DNA from: Saccharopolyspora dendranthemae
GTDB lineage: Bacteria; Actinomycetota; Actinomycetes; Mycobacteriales; Pseudonocardiaceae
Length of the DNA: 64,000 nt
Assembly (NCBI RefSeq): GCF_007829955.1
Contig: NZ_VIWX01000001.1
Coordinates: 1,674,001 to 1,738,000, forward strand
Direction of reading: 5' to 3'
This document shows, one piece after another, positions 35,642-45,914 of this stretch. Numbering within the stretch: position 1 is the first letter of the stretch; each line of letters starts with the position of its first letter. Below the pieces are notes generated by a model, which ran no database searches, had not been told where the DNA came from, and saw only the letters and a list, made by a program, of their open reading frames with translations. Both the position numbers and the translations under genes were made by a program.

Positions 35642-36114
35642 GCCTGACCGTCCTCGGACTTCTGCTCGTCGGCCTTGTCCTCGGCCTTCTCGTCGGCCTT
35701 GTCCTCAGCCTTGGCCTCGGACTTCTTGCCACCCTTCTTCTTCGGGGTGGTGGCCTCGACGGTCGGCTCCTCGCCGGCGGCAGCGAGAGCGGCCTCGAAC
35801 AGCTCCTGCTTGCTCGTCTTCGGCTCGGCGACCTTGAGGGTGCCCTCGGCGCCCGGCAGGCCCTTGTGCTTCTGCCAGTCGCCGGTGATCTCCAGGATGT
35901 TGCGCACCGGCTCGGTCGGCTGCGCGCCGACACCCAGCCAGTACTGCGCCCGCTCCGAGTCGACGACGATGCCGCTCGGGTTCTCCTTCGGGTGGTACTG
36001 ACCGATCGTCTCGATGACCCGGCCGTTGCGACGGGTGCGGGCGTCGGAGATGACGATGCGGTAGTGCGGCTCGCGGATCTTGCCGATCCGCGCGAGCTTG
36101 ATCTTCACAGCCAC
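35638..36114 (-). CDS. rpsP: 30S ribosomal protein S16
   Basis: S16 core of about 85 residues ([37 protein letters not shown]) with a C-terminal extension to 158 residues. The extension is rich in Lys, Glu, Asp and Ala ([21 protein letters not shown]). Long charged tails on S16 are usual in actinobacteria. It is first in the rpsP-khpA-rimM-trmD series. Its own promoter should lie in the 212-base gap upstream, in which no specific element was recognised. Confidence 0.97.
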   Translation of the reverse strand: MAVKIKLARIGKIREPHYRIVISDARTRRNGRVIETIGQYHPKENPSGIVVDSERAQYWLGVGAQPTEPVRNILEITGDWQKHKGLPGAEGTLKVAEPKTSKQELFEAALAAAGEEPTVEATTPKKKGGKKSEAKAEDKADEKAEDKADEQKSEDGQA

Positions 36115-36326
36115 GGGTGCTGGTGCTCCTCAGACTCTCATTGGTGCTCCGGAGAGCGATGCGCCAACCGCGTGGGGCAGCGATGCGCAAAGCTCGTAGG
36201 TCAAATCGCCTCCGAGAGGTGAGAGGGACCCCTCGCAGCGAACAGCAACCCATTCTGCCAGACGCCCTTCCTCCGTGGTGACCGGGGCTTCTGGCCTGGC
36301 AGCGCGGGCGGGGGACCGCCGCGGGC

Positions 36327-37079
36327 TCACGTCGGCATCAGGCCCAGGGAGACCAGGAGCAGGCCCAGCGCGGGCAGGAAGTTGTTGACCTGGTGAGCGA
36401 TCACGCTGGCGGTGAGGCGACCGGTGACCATCCTGGCCAGACCGATCGGGATGGTGATCACCAGCAGGAGCCAGGTGCGCTCCGGCTCCAGGTGACCGAT
36501 CGCGAACACCGCCGTGCTCAGCACGAACACGTTGAGCTGGCTCCAGCCCAACCGCTCCATCGCGCCCCACAGCAGGCCGCGGTAGAGCAGCTCCTCGCAC
36601 AGCGGTGCGATGAGCCAGATGTGCAGGAACACCAGCACCGCCACCACCGGCGGGAACCGGACCCCGTCCAGGACGCTGCTGACCGTGGAGGTCTGCCCGG
36701 GATCGGCCCAGTGCGTCCACAGCGTCGTGGCGACCGTGGTGGTGACCAGCCCGACACCACCGATCGCGAGCCCCGTCCTGACGTCCGACCAGCGCCACTC
36801 CAACCCGAAGTCCTGCACCGGGCCGTTGCCGCGCAGCACCGTGATGAGCACCGCCAGCCCGCCCGCGAGCAGGGTCGGCAGCACCAGCATCAGCACGATG
36901 GACCAGACGCCGGGTGAGCCGAACGCGGCGGCCAGCACCACCGAGACCAGCACGAACACGATTTCGGCGAGGAAGAACGCCCCCAGCCCCCAGCGGTGCG
37001 TCCGGACCGGTGGATCGGCCACCCAGGTGCGCCCCGACGGCTGATCGCCGGTGACTCCGGATTCTTGTGTTGAGTGCAC
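36327..37079 (-). CDS. CPBP-family intramembrane metalloprotease
   Basis: A 250-residue protein with seven or eight hydrophobic segments after a polar 35-residue N-terminus. The CPBP (Rce1-like) motifs are in order: EELLYRGLLWG (paired Glu and Arg), FAIGH and the final HQVNNFLPAL. Members cut or process membrane-associated substrates, and some act in bacteriocin immunity or protein display. The GTG 37079 has GGAGG five bases upstream, which decides against the more distal GTG 37139. A second CPBP gene lies immediately upstream. The two are related but clearly diverged. Confidence 0.9.
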   Translation of the reverse strand: MHSTQESGVTGDQPSGRTWVADPPVRTHRWGLGAFFLAEIVFVLVSVVLAAAFGSPGVWSIVLMLVLPTLLAGGLAVLITVLRGNGPVQDFGLEWRWSDVRTGLAIGGVGLVTTTVATTLWTHWADPGQTSTVSSVLDGVRFPPVVAVLVFLHIWLIAPLCEELLYRGLLWGAMERLGWSQLNVFVLSTAVFAIGHLEPERTWLLLVITIPIGLARMVTGRLTASVIAHQVNNFLPALGLLLVSLGLMPT

Positions 37080-37206
37080 GAGCGCCTCCGTGATGCCGAA
37101 CAGCGGGTCGACGACCCGCGTGACGATGTCGGCGGACACCGGCGGAAGTGGTCAGACTACTGCCGACCCGGGCCGCGTCACGATCACCACGTCTTCGAAC
37201 TGCGTG

Positions 37207-37998
37207 TTATCCGGCGACTGCGAACAGCAGCAGCGCGGGGAGGAAGTTGTTGGTGGCGTGCGCGACCATGCTCGCGCCGACCCGCCCGGTGATCATCCGG
37301 GCGGCCCCGATGGCCAGCCCGCCCACGAGCAGCACCGGCGTGCGCCACGCCTCCTGGTGTATCAAGGCGAAGATCACCGAGGTCAGGATGAGGATCGCGA
37401 AGGGCGGCACCCGGTAGTGCTCCAGCGCGCCCCACAGCGCACCGCGCATCAGCAGCTCCTCGGTCAGCGGAGCGCCCAGGAAGGCGAACAGGGCGAACAG
37501 GAACAACCAGATGGTCCGGTCTCCCTGCATCAGCCTGGCCAGATCGGTCTCCGGCGGCGGTCCGGTGACCGCGATGATCACCAACGTCACCATCCACGAC
37601 CCGAACAGCGCGCAGAGCCCGCAGATCAGGCCGATCTTGACGTCGTGACGCCGGGGCAGGATGCCGAAGTCCGCGCGCAGCCCGCGGCCCCGCCACCAGG
37701 AGAAGACCGCCGGGACGAGACCGAGCAGGATGTTCGGTGCGAACGCGAGCAGCAGCAGCGGGCCGGTGTTCGGCGGCTGGGAAGGGTTGAACCCGCCGTC
37801 GGGTTCGGGTCGCACGGCTCCGAGCACGACCACGGCCAGGTAGTACCCGCCGTATCCGATGAAGAACGCCGCGAATCCCCAGGCCAGCGAGCCACGCCTG
37901 GCTGCTTCCAGCTTCGCCTCCCAGGGCTTGGGGTACGGGTCGGCGGTGTCGTCCACCCGACGCATCGGCTGGAGGTAAGGATCTCGCTTCTCCCCCAC
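37207..37998 (-). CDS. CPBP-family intramembrane metalloprotease (second copy)
   Basis: About 263 residues with eight hydrophobic segments. The CPBP motifs are EELLMRGALWGALE, FALIHQEAW and the terminal HATNNFLPALLLF. The cytoplasmic N-terminus (about 1-35) carries many charged residues. The GTG 37998 is preceded by GGGGAG six bases away, favouring it over an upstream in-frame ATG at 38040. It is a paralogue of the downstream gene, with matching ends (ARMITGR-x-A-S and NNFLPAL), so a tandem duplication followed by divergence is likely. The substrate is unknown. Confidence 0.9.
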   Translation of the reverse strand: MGEKRDPYLQPMRRVDDTADPYPKPWEAKLEAARRGSLAWGFAAFFIGYGGYYLAVVVLGAVRPEPDGGFNPSQPPNTGPLLLLAFAPNILLGLVPAVFSWWRGRGLRADFGILPRRHDVKIGLICGLCALFGSWMVTLVIIAVTGPPPETDLARLMQGDRTIWLFLFALFAFLGAPLTEELLMRGALWGALEHYRVPPFAILILTSVIFALIHQEAWRTPVLLVGGLAIGAARMITGRVGASMVAHATNNFLPALLLFAVAG

Positions 37999-38168
37999 AA
38001 GACGCTCCCCTCGACCCTTCAACCCTAAGCGCTCGCACACGGAGATGCCGTGTTCGCGTCAACCGCGGTGGGAACGATTGCGAGGACCGTTTTCAGAGTG
38101 TTCGAACCTTCGAAAGCCCGTGCTGGCTCACAGGTGTCGTCCGGTCGGCGAAACCGGATGCCTGCCGG

Positions 38169-39239
38169 TCAGAAGCTCTTGCCGCCCAGCAGGATTCGCT
38201 TCGGGTCCCGGAGGACGGCCAGATCCTTGCGGGGGTCCGCGTCGTAGCACACGAGGTCTGCCGGAGCGCCGTGCTCCAGTCCTGACCAGCCCAACCAGTC
38301 CCGGGCGCCCCAGGAGGCGGCGCTCAGCGCCTGCTCCGCGGACATGCCGACGCGGTGCAGCGCTGCCACTTCGTCGGCGAGCACGCCGTGCGGGATGCCG
38401 CCTCCGGCGTCGGTTCCCGCGTAGACCGGGATGCCCGCCTCGATGGCCTTGGCGACCGTGCTGTCCGCGCGCTCGTACAGGGCGTTCATGTGCGTGGCGT
38501 AGTCCGGGTACTTCGTCGCCGCGGCGGCGAATCCCGGGAAGTTCTCGACGTTGACCAGGGTCGGCACCAGCGCGGTGCCGCGCGCGGCCATCAGCTCGAC
38601 GGTCTCGTCGGTCAGGCCGGTGCCGTGCTCGATGCAGTCGATGCCCGCGTTGATCAGCCCGGGCAGGGCGTCCTCGCCGAACACGTGCGCGGTGACCCGG
38701 GCACCGAGCCGGTGCGCGGTGTCGATGGCCTCGGCCAGCACCTCGTCGCTCCACAGCGGCGCGAGGTCGCCGACCGAGCGGTCGATCCAGTCGCCGACGA
38801 GCTTGATCCATCCGTCGCCGTAAGCGGCCTGCTCGGCGACCGCGGCGGGCAGGTCCTGCTCGTCGTCGAGGTCGTCGGACAGCTTCGGGATGTAGCGCTT
38901 GGGCCGCGCCAGGTGCTTTCCGGCCCGGATGATCCGCGGGAGGTCGTCGCGCTCCTGCAGCGGCCGGGTGTCGATGGGCGAACCGCAGTCGCGGATCAGC
39001 AGGGTGCCCGCGTCGCGGTCGGTCTCCGCCTGGCTGACGGCCTCGTCCAGCTCGACCGGGCCCTGGGTGCCGATGCCGACGTGGCAGTGCGCGTCGACGA
39101 GGCCGGGCAGCACGTATCCGCCGTCGAAGACGGTGTCGGCTCCGGCCACCGGTTCCAGTGAGATCCGGCCGTCGACGATCCACAGGTCCCGCTGCGCACC
39201 ATCGGGCAGCACCGTGGCGCGCAGGTGCAGCGCCGTCAC
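38169..39239 (-). CDS. Amidohydrolase-family metal-dependent hydrolase
   Basis: A 356-residue TIM-barrel amidohydrolase. Metal ligands appear in order as D-A-H-C-H-V (strand 1), a Lys in DGWIKLVGD (possible carboxylated bridge), His in VTAHVFG, His in CIEHGTGL and Asp in GTDAGGGIPHG. The small beta-sandwich is formed by both termini. Substrates of related imidazolonepropionase- or prolidase-like members vary, and none can be assigned here. Its GTG start overlaps the ffh stop by four bases. M. tuberculosis has an amidohydrolase at the same place (Rv2915c). Confidence 0.88.
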   Translation of the reverse strand: MTALHLRATVLPDGAQRDLWIVDGRISLEPVAGADTVFDGGYVLPGLVDAHCHVGIGTQGPVELDEAVSQAETDRDAGTLLIRDCGSPIDTRPLQERDDLPRIIRAGKHLARPKRYIPKLSDDLDDEQDLPAAVAEQAAYGDGWIKLVGDWIDRSVGDLAPLWSDEVLAEAIDTAHRLGARVTAHVFGEDALPGLINAGIDCIEHGTGLTDETVELMAARGTALVPTLVNVENFPGFAAAATKYPDYATHMNALYERADSTVAKAIEAGIPVYAGTDAGGGIPHGVLADEVAALHRVGMSAEQALSAASWGARDWLGWSGLEHGAPADLVCYDADPRKDLAVLRDPKRILLGGKSF

Positions 39240-40795
39240 TGGTCCTTCTTGTCGAAGTTCAGCTTGGACGGGTCGAAACCGGGTGGCAGCTGGTTGGCCG
39301 ACGGGTCCAGTTTGGACAGGTCCGGGCCACCGCCCATGCCGCCGGGCATGCCGCCCGGGGGCATACCGGGGAAGCCACCGGGCATGCCCTTCATGCCCTT
39401 CGGCGGGGTCGGGCCGCCCTTGCCCTTCTTGCCCTTCTTCCCCTTCTTGCCCTTGCGGTTCTTGCTACCGCCTCCGCCGCCGCCGAAGCCGCCGAACTGG
39501 CCGGCCATCCGCTGCATCATCTTGCGGGCCTCGAAGAACCGGCCGACCAGGTCGTTGATGTCGCTGACGGTCACGCCGGAGCCGCGCGCGATGCGCTGGC
39601 GGCGGGACGCGTTGATGATCTTCGGGTCGGACCGCTCGGCGGGGGTCATGCCGCGGATGATCGCCTGGATGCGGTCCAGCTGCTTCTCGTCGAAGTTGGC
39701 GAGCTGGTCCTTCATCTGACCCGCGCCGGGCAGCATGCCCAGGAGGTTCTGCAGCGGGCCCATCCGGCGCACCGCCTGCATCTGCTCCAGGAAGTCCTCC
39801 AGGGTCAGCTGGCCGGTTCCCAGCTTCTCCGCGGCCTTCTCCGCCTCCTCCTGGTCGAAGGCCTGCTCGGCCTGCTCGATCAGGGTGAGCATGTCGCCCA
39901 TGCCCAGGATCCGGTTGGCCATCCGGTCCGGGTGGAAAACGTCGAAGTCCTCCAGCTTCTCGCCGCTGGAGGCGAACATGATCGGCTGGCCGGTGACCTC
40001 GCGGACCGACAGCGCGGCACCACCGCGGGCGTCACCGTCGAGCTTGGTCAGCACCACGCCGGAGAAGCCCACGCCGTCGCGGAACGCCTCGGCGGTGGCC
40101 ACCGCGTCCTGACCGACCATCGCGTCCAGGACGAACAGGATCTCGTCCGGGGTGACCGCGTCCCGGATGTCGGCGGCCTGCTTCATCATCTCCTCGTCGA
40201 CGCCCAGCCGGCCGGCGGTGTCGACGATGACCATGTCGTGCTGCGCGCGCTTGGCTTCCTCGATGCCGTCGCGGGAGACCTGCACCGGGTCGCCCACGCC
40301 GTTGCCCGGTTCGGGAGCGAACACCGGAACGCCGGCGCGCTCACCGACGACCTGCAGCTGGTTGACCGCGTTCGGCCGCTGCAGGTCGCAGGCCACCAGC
40401 ATCGGGGTGTGCCCCTGCCCGGACAGCCACTTGGCGAGCTTGCCCGCTAGCGTCGTCTTACCCGCACCCTGCAGACCCGCGAGCATGATCACCGTCGGCG
40501 GGTTCTTGGCCAGCTCCAGGCGACGGGTCTCACCGCCGAGGATCGTGACCAGTTCCTCGTTGACGATCTTGACGACCTGCTGGGCCGGGTTCAGCGCCTG
40601 CGAGACCTCGGAACCCTTGGCCCGCTCCTTGACACCCTTGATGAACCCGCGCACGACGGGGAGCGCCACGTCCGCTTCGAGCAGGGCGATGCGGATCTCC
40701 CGCGCGGTGGCGTCGATGTCGGCTTCCGACAGCCGCCCCTTGCCGCGCAGGTTCGTCAGGACCGAGGTGAGCCGGTCGGAGAGAGTGTCGAACAC
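39236..40795 (-). CDS. ffh: Signal recognition particle protein Ffh
   Basis: SRP54 GTPase that targets ribosomes making membrane proteins to FtsY. The 519 residues have the N domain (1-85), the G domain with GLQGAGKTTLAGKLA, DTAGRLGVDEEM, TKLDGDARGGAALS and GMGDM, and the methionine-rich M domain (about 320-430). A C-terminal tail rich in Gly, Lys, Pro and Met (KGKKGKKGKKGKGG, then MPGGFPGMPPGGM) is longer than in E. coli and typical of actinobacteria. It is coupled to the amidohydrolase gene. ftsY lies about 7 kb to the right. Confidence 0.97.
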   Translation of the reverse strand: MFDTLSDRLTSVLTNLRGKGRLSEADIDATAREIRIALLEADVALPVVRGFIKGVKERAKGSEVSQALNPAQQVVKIVNEELVTILGGETRRLELAKNPPTVIMLAGLQGAGKTTLAGKLAKWLSGQGHTPMLVACDLQRPNAVNQLQVVGERAGVPVFAPEPGNGVGDPVQVSRDGIEEAKRAQHDMVIVDTAGRLGVDEEMMKQAADIRDAVTPDEILFVLDAMVGQDAVATAEAFRDGVGFSGVVLTKLDGDARGGAALSVREVTGQPIMFASSGEKLEDFDVFHPDRMANRILGMGDMLTLIEQAEQAFDQEEAEKAAEKLGTGQLTLEDFLEQMQAVRRMGPLQNLLGMLPGAGQMKDQLANFDEKQLDRIQAIIRGMTPAERSDPKIINASRRQRIARGSGVTVSDINDLVGRFFEARKMMQRMAGQFGGFGGGGGGSKNRKGKKGKKGKKGKGGPTPPKGMKGMPGGFPGMPPGGMPGGMGGGPDLSKLDPSANQLPPGFDPSKLNFDKKDQ

Positions 40796-40998
40796 GGGTT
40801 CACGGGCTCCAGAGTCGATGGATGTACCTGGGTACCTATGCGAGGGTAACCGACCGGTTTTGAGGACCTATTTCCTCGGTTTGCTTGGCGGTGCAGGTAG
40901 CGGAACCTGACACGCCTTCTGGCTCCGGGATCCGCGACTCATGCATGCCAATGCACGACGCTGCGGCTGTCCTCACCAGAAGACGTGTCAGAAGCGGC

Positions 40999-41035
40999 GG
41001 TGCGAGCTGCGAGGGTGGCCCTCACAGCTCGCACC
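40999..41035 (-). terminator. Hairpin after the DEAD-box helicase gene
   Basis: A 17-bp stem (GGTGCGAGCTGCGAGGG against CCCTCACAGCTCGCACC) with one mismatch and a three-base loop. It lies between the helicase stop and the ffh promoter region, and no T-tract follows. Confidence 0.65.
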
Positions 41036-41070
41036 TGCGCCGCTTGCACGCGAACGGAAAGAACCCGACC

Positions 41071-42816
41071 TCACGCCCCGGTGTGGCGGAGGTCCCGCTT
41101 GGGTCCGGTGCGGTGCTGCTGCGGGGAGCGCTGGCCGCCGGTGCCCTGGCCCTTGCGGTGCGGGCGCGGCTTGGTGTCGCGGTCCCGGTTCCCCGCGGGG
41201 CGACGCGGGCGGCGGTTGATGACCTCGCCGTCAGCGCGGGTGATCTTCAGGCCGCGGCCGGCGACCTGAGTGGCGCGCAACTTGGTCAGCAGCTCGTCGG
41301 GCAGGTCCGCGGGCAGCTCGATGAGCGTGTGCTCGTTGCGGATGTCGATGTGCCCGATGTGCTTGCTCGGCAGCCCGCCCTCGTTGGCCAGCGCACCGAC
41401 GAGCGCGCGCGGCGTGACCCGGTTCCGGCGGCCGACCTCGACCCGGTAGGTCTCGGTGTCGGCGCTGTTGCTCTGGAAGGTCGGGCCGTCCCGGCGCGCG
41501 GGCTCCGGCTCGGCTTCCAGCAGCAGCGGCCGGTCGCCCTGGGCCATCGCGGCCAGCGCCGCGGCGATCTCCGACGCGGGCACGTCGTGGGTCCGCTCGT
41601 ACTCGTTGACCAGCTCCTGGAAGACCTCCAGGCCGCCCTTGGCCAGCGTGTCGGTGATGCCCTGGGCGAACTTCGCCAGCCGGCGGTCGTTGACCGCGTC
41701 GATGCTCGGCAGCTCCATCTGCGTGATCTGCTGGCGGGTGGCCCGCTCGATGGCGCGCAGCAGGTGGCGCTCGCGCGGGGAGACGAAGAGGATCGCCTCG
41801 CCGCTGCGCCCGGCCCGACCCGTGCGGCCCACGCGGTGCACGTAGGACTCGGTGTCGTGCGGGATGTCGTAGTTGAGCACGTGCGAGATGCGCTCGACGT
41901 CGAGACCGCGCGCGGCCACGTCGGTGGCCACCAGGATGTCGATCTTGCCGTCGCGCAGGTGGCCGATGGTGCGCTCGCGCTGCGCCTGCGCGATGTCACC
42001 GTTGATGGCCGAGGCGCTGAACCCGCGCGCCTTCAGCTTCTCCGCGAGTTCCTCGGTGAGCTGCTTGGTGCGCACGAACACGATCATCGCGTCGAAGTCC
42101 TCGACCTCGAGGATGCGGGTCATCGCGTCCAGCTTGTTGGAGGCGCGCACCGGGACGTGCCGCTGGTTGATGTTGGTGGCGGTGGAGGTCTTGGTCTTGA
42201 CCGAGATCTCCGCCGGGTCGTTCAGGTAGTTCTGCGTGATCTTGCGGATGCCCTGCGGCATCGTCGCCGAGAACAGCGCGACCTGGCGCTGGCTGGGAAC
42301 CGACTGCAGGATCTTCTCGACGTCCTCGATGAAGCCCATGCGCAGCATCTCGTCGGCCTCGTCGAGCACCAGGTTCTTCAGCGCGCTGAGGTCCAGCGAG
42401 CCCTTCTCCAGGTGGTCGATGAGCCGGCCGGGGGTGCCCACCACGACGTGCGCGCCGCGGCGCAGGCCCGCCAGCTGAGGGCCGTAGCCGGTGCCGCCGT
42501 AGATCGGCAGCACGTGGAAGCCGGGGAGGTGCGAGGCGTAGCGCTGGAAGGCCTCGGAGACCTGGATGGCCAGCTCGCGGGTCGGGGCCAGCACCAGCGC
42601 CTGCGGCTTGGTGGTGGTCAGATCCATCTTGGAGAGGATCGGCAGCGCGAACGCGGCGGTCTTGCCGGTGCCGGTCTGCGCCAGGCCCAGCACGTCGCGG
42701 CCTTCCAGCAGCAGCGGGATCGTCTGCTCCTGGATCGGCGACGGGGCCTCGTACCCGATCTCGGCCAGCGTCTTCTGGACGCGCTCGTCGAGTTCGAGTT
42801 CAGAGAAAGTAGGCAT
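41071..42816 (-). CDS. deaD: DEAD-box ATP-dependent RNA helicase, CsdA/DeaD type
   Basis: A 581-residue RNA helicase involved in ribosome assembly and RNA decay, usually important in the cold. The motifs are in order: Q-motif (PSPIQEQTIP), AQTGTGKT, PTRELAIQ, GTPGRL, DEAD, SAT, VFVRTK, ATDVAARGLD and HRVGRTGRAGR. After residue 440 comes the CsdA-type dimerisation region, then a DbpA-like RNA-binding domain (about 475-545) and a basic Arg-rich tail. The ATG 42816 gives the family N-terminus MPTFSELELDERVQKTL. Nearly 300 non-coding bases upstream (42817-43114) may be a long leader, as in other cold-shock helicases. Confidence 0.94.
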   Translation of the reverse strand: MPTFSELELDERVQKTLAEIGYEAPSPIQEQTIPLLLEGRDVLGLAQTGTGKTAAFALPILSKMDLTTTKPQALVLAPTRELAIQVSEAFQRYASHLPGFHVLPIYGGTGYGPQLAGLRRGAHVVVGTPGRLIDHLEKGSLDLSALKNLVLDEADEMLRMGFIEDVEKILQSVPSQRQVALFSATMPQGIRKITQNYLNDPAEISVKTKTSTATNINQRHVPVRASNKLDAMTRILEVEDFDAMIVFVRTKQLTEELAEKLKARGFSASAINGDIAQAQRERTIGHLRDGKIDILVATDVAARGLDVERISHVLNYDIPHDTESYVHRVGRTGRAGRSGEAILFVSPRERHLLRAIERATRQQITQMELPSIDAVNDRRLAKFAQGITDTLAKGGLEVFQELVNEYERTHDVPASEIAAALAAMAQGDRPLLLEAEPEPARRDGPTFQSNSADTETYRVEVGRRNRVTPRALVGALANEGGLPSKHIGHIDIRNEHTLIELPADLPDELLTKLRATQVAGRGLKITRADGEVINRRPRRPAGNRDRDTKPRPHRKGQGTGGQRSPQQHRTGPKRDLRHTGA

Positions 42817-43114
42817 GCGGAACGCGGGTCTCCCTAGGTGGGTCGGCGGGGGCTGATCGCGGATGAAAGGTCCGGCGCCACCCCGCGCGTGCTGACGGGG
42901 CGTTGCGTCCACTCGGTGGCGTGCGGCGAACCTGCTTGGACTCCGCTTGCGCTTGACGAACCGCGCGCTCCACCCGACGCACACCCTGTTGCCAGTGACT
43001 CGCAGCTCGAAAAATCTCAGCCTGGCGCAACGACATCTGGCCGCAGCACCGGAGGTCCAGGGTAGTCATCGCGATCAGTTGATGTCGGCCCGCCCCTGCC
43101 CAACGGGACGCAGG

Positions 43115-43696
43115 TCACGTCTCGACGTCCAACCGCAGGCCACCGGCCACCTGAGAACGGGTGAACAGGTGCACCCGCCGCCAGCCGCCGAGCCGCTCCC
43201 CCGCCAGCAGCCGCCGGTGCATCCGCTCGGCGCGCAGCACGTGCCTGCGGAAGGAACCCGACCGGATCAGCCTGCCTCGGGCGCGCTGCCCGTCCAGCGC
43301 GGAATCGGCGTCGGTGTGCAGCCAGAGCAGCACCGTCCGCCGCCCGCTGAGACGGGCGAGGACCAGCAGCATCAGCCGCGTGCTCGCGCGGGTCGCGGGC
43401 TCGTGCGCGACCACCGGCCCCGGGCAGGTCAGGCACGCCCACGCGATCCGCGAGCGGTGCAGCAGGTGCACCAGCGGCCGGTAGTAGCGGTACGGGACAC
43501 CGGACGAGCGGCCGCGCAAGCGCGCGCGCACCTGCTCGGAGTCGAGCCGGACCACGTCGGCGTCCGCGCGCATCTTGGTCAGCACGGTGCTCTTGCCCGC
43601 GCCCGGAACGCCCGCGAGCACGACCAGGGAACGGCGGCCCACCCGCACCGAAGGCGTCGGGTCGGCTGCGAGCGGAGATGCGTCCGAAATGTCCAC
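43115..43696 (-). CDS. Small P-loop ATPase/kinase-like protein (AAA_33)
   Basis: A 193-residue protein with Walker A (LAGVPGAGKST, about 28-38) near the start and the Arg-rich C-terminus of kinase-like AAA_33 proteins (RARGRLIRSGSFRRHVLRAERMHRRLL). It resembles zeta-toxin-like or nucleotide kinase folds but lacks a diagnostic substrate motif. The GTG start has no strong ribosome-binding site. No antitoxin-like gene is adjacent. It sits alone between the DEAD-box helicase and a 420-base non-coding gap, so I leave its function open. Confidence 0.8.
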   Translation of the reverse strand: MDISDASPLAADPTPSVRVGRRSLVVLAGVPGAGKSTVLTKMRADADVVRLDSEQVRARLRGRSSGVPYRYYRPLVHLLHRSRIAWACLTCPGPVVAHEPATRASTRLMLLVLARLSGRRTVLLWLHTDADSALDGQRARGRLIRSGSFRRHVLRAERMHRRLLAGERLGGWRRVHLFTRSQVAGGLRLDVET

Positions 43697-43766
43697 CAGG
43701 ACTACAGATTACGCGCAGGCGGATCATGGAGGTCCGAGATGGTGATCACTCGCCGGGACGACGAGA

Positions 43767-43872
43767 AGGCGGCCCGCTCCCCCAAGCAGGCCGCCTCGCC
43801 GAAACACCCGGTGCGCCACGGGGTATCGCACCCGGTCCGACGTGGGAGGCCCTGTTGCCCCCGCCTCCCACG
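43767..43872. other. Cluster of three stem-loops in a non-coding gap
   Basis: The 421-base gap 43697-44117 contains no credible gene but has AGGCGGCC/GGCCGCCT (43767-43796), GGTGCG/CGCACC (43810-43832) and CGTGGGAGGC/GCCTCCCACG (43841-43872). The last is a perfect 10-bp stem. Possibilities are a small RNA, a leader of the ATPase gene, or processed 3-prime ends of the amtB-glnB transcript. Confidence 0.4.
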
Positions 43873-44066
43873 CACCCCCTCCGCGATCGCGCATCCCGCG
43901 AAGCCCGCCCGACCCCCAGTACGGGCGCGATCCCCGGTTCCTCCCTGATCACCGCGTCGCACCACGAAGTCTGCCCGCACCAGCACCGATCCGAGACCGT
44001 GAAGCTGCCCGAATGCGACTGCGTAGTTGTACGCATCCGCACCGGGGGAACCTGCCGACAACGCAA

Positions 44067-44100
44067 GAGCGTCCCCCGGCACCAGGGCCGGGGGACGCTC
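44067..44100 (-). terminator. Terminator of the amtB-glnB operon
   Basis: A perfect 14-bp stem (GAGCGTCCCCCGGC and complement) with a six-base loop, 17 bases beyond the glnB stop. Only a short T-rich tail follows on the minus strand. Confidence 0.8.
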
Positions 44101-44117
44101 ATCGGAGCTGCCGACGA

Positions 44118-45793
<1,676 letters not shown>

Positions 45794-45839
45794 GTCGCCT
45801 CCCGTGCGAACCGAGTTGGCCGCATCATGGGAAATGGCT

Positions 45840-45866
45840 GTTTCAGGCGAACCGTCGCGCTGTTAC
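45840..45866 (-). promoter_or_regulatory. Candidate GlnR-binding half-sites upstream of amtB
   Basis: On the minus strand GTAAC (45866-45862) and GAAAC (45844-45840) lie 22 bp apart start to start, which is two 11-bp GlnR periods. A further GTAAC is at 45898-45894. The intermediate half-site is poor, so this is a partial match to the actinobacterial GlnR box. Confidence 0.45.
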
Positions 45867-45914
45867 GCAGGCATGAAATACCGCCCACCCTCGGTTACAA
45901 CGGGCGCGCGATTG

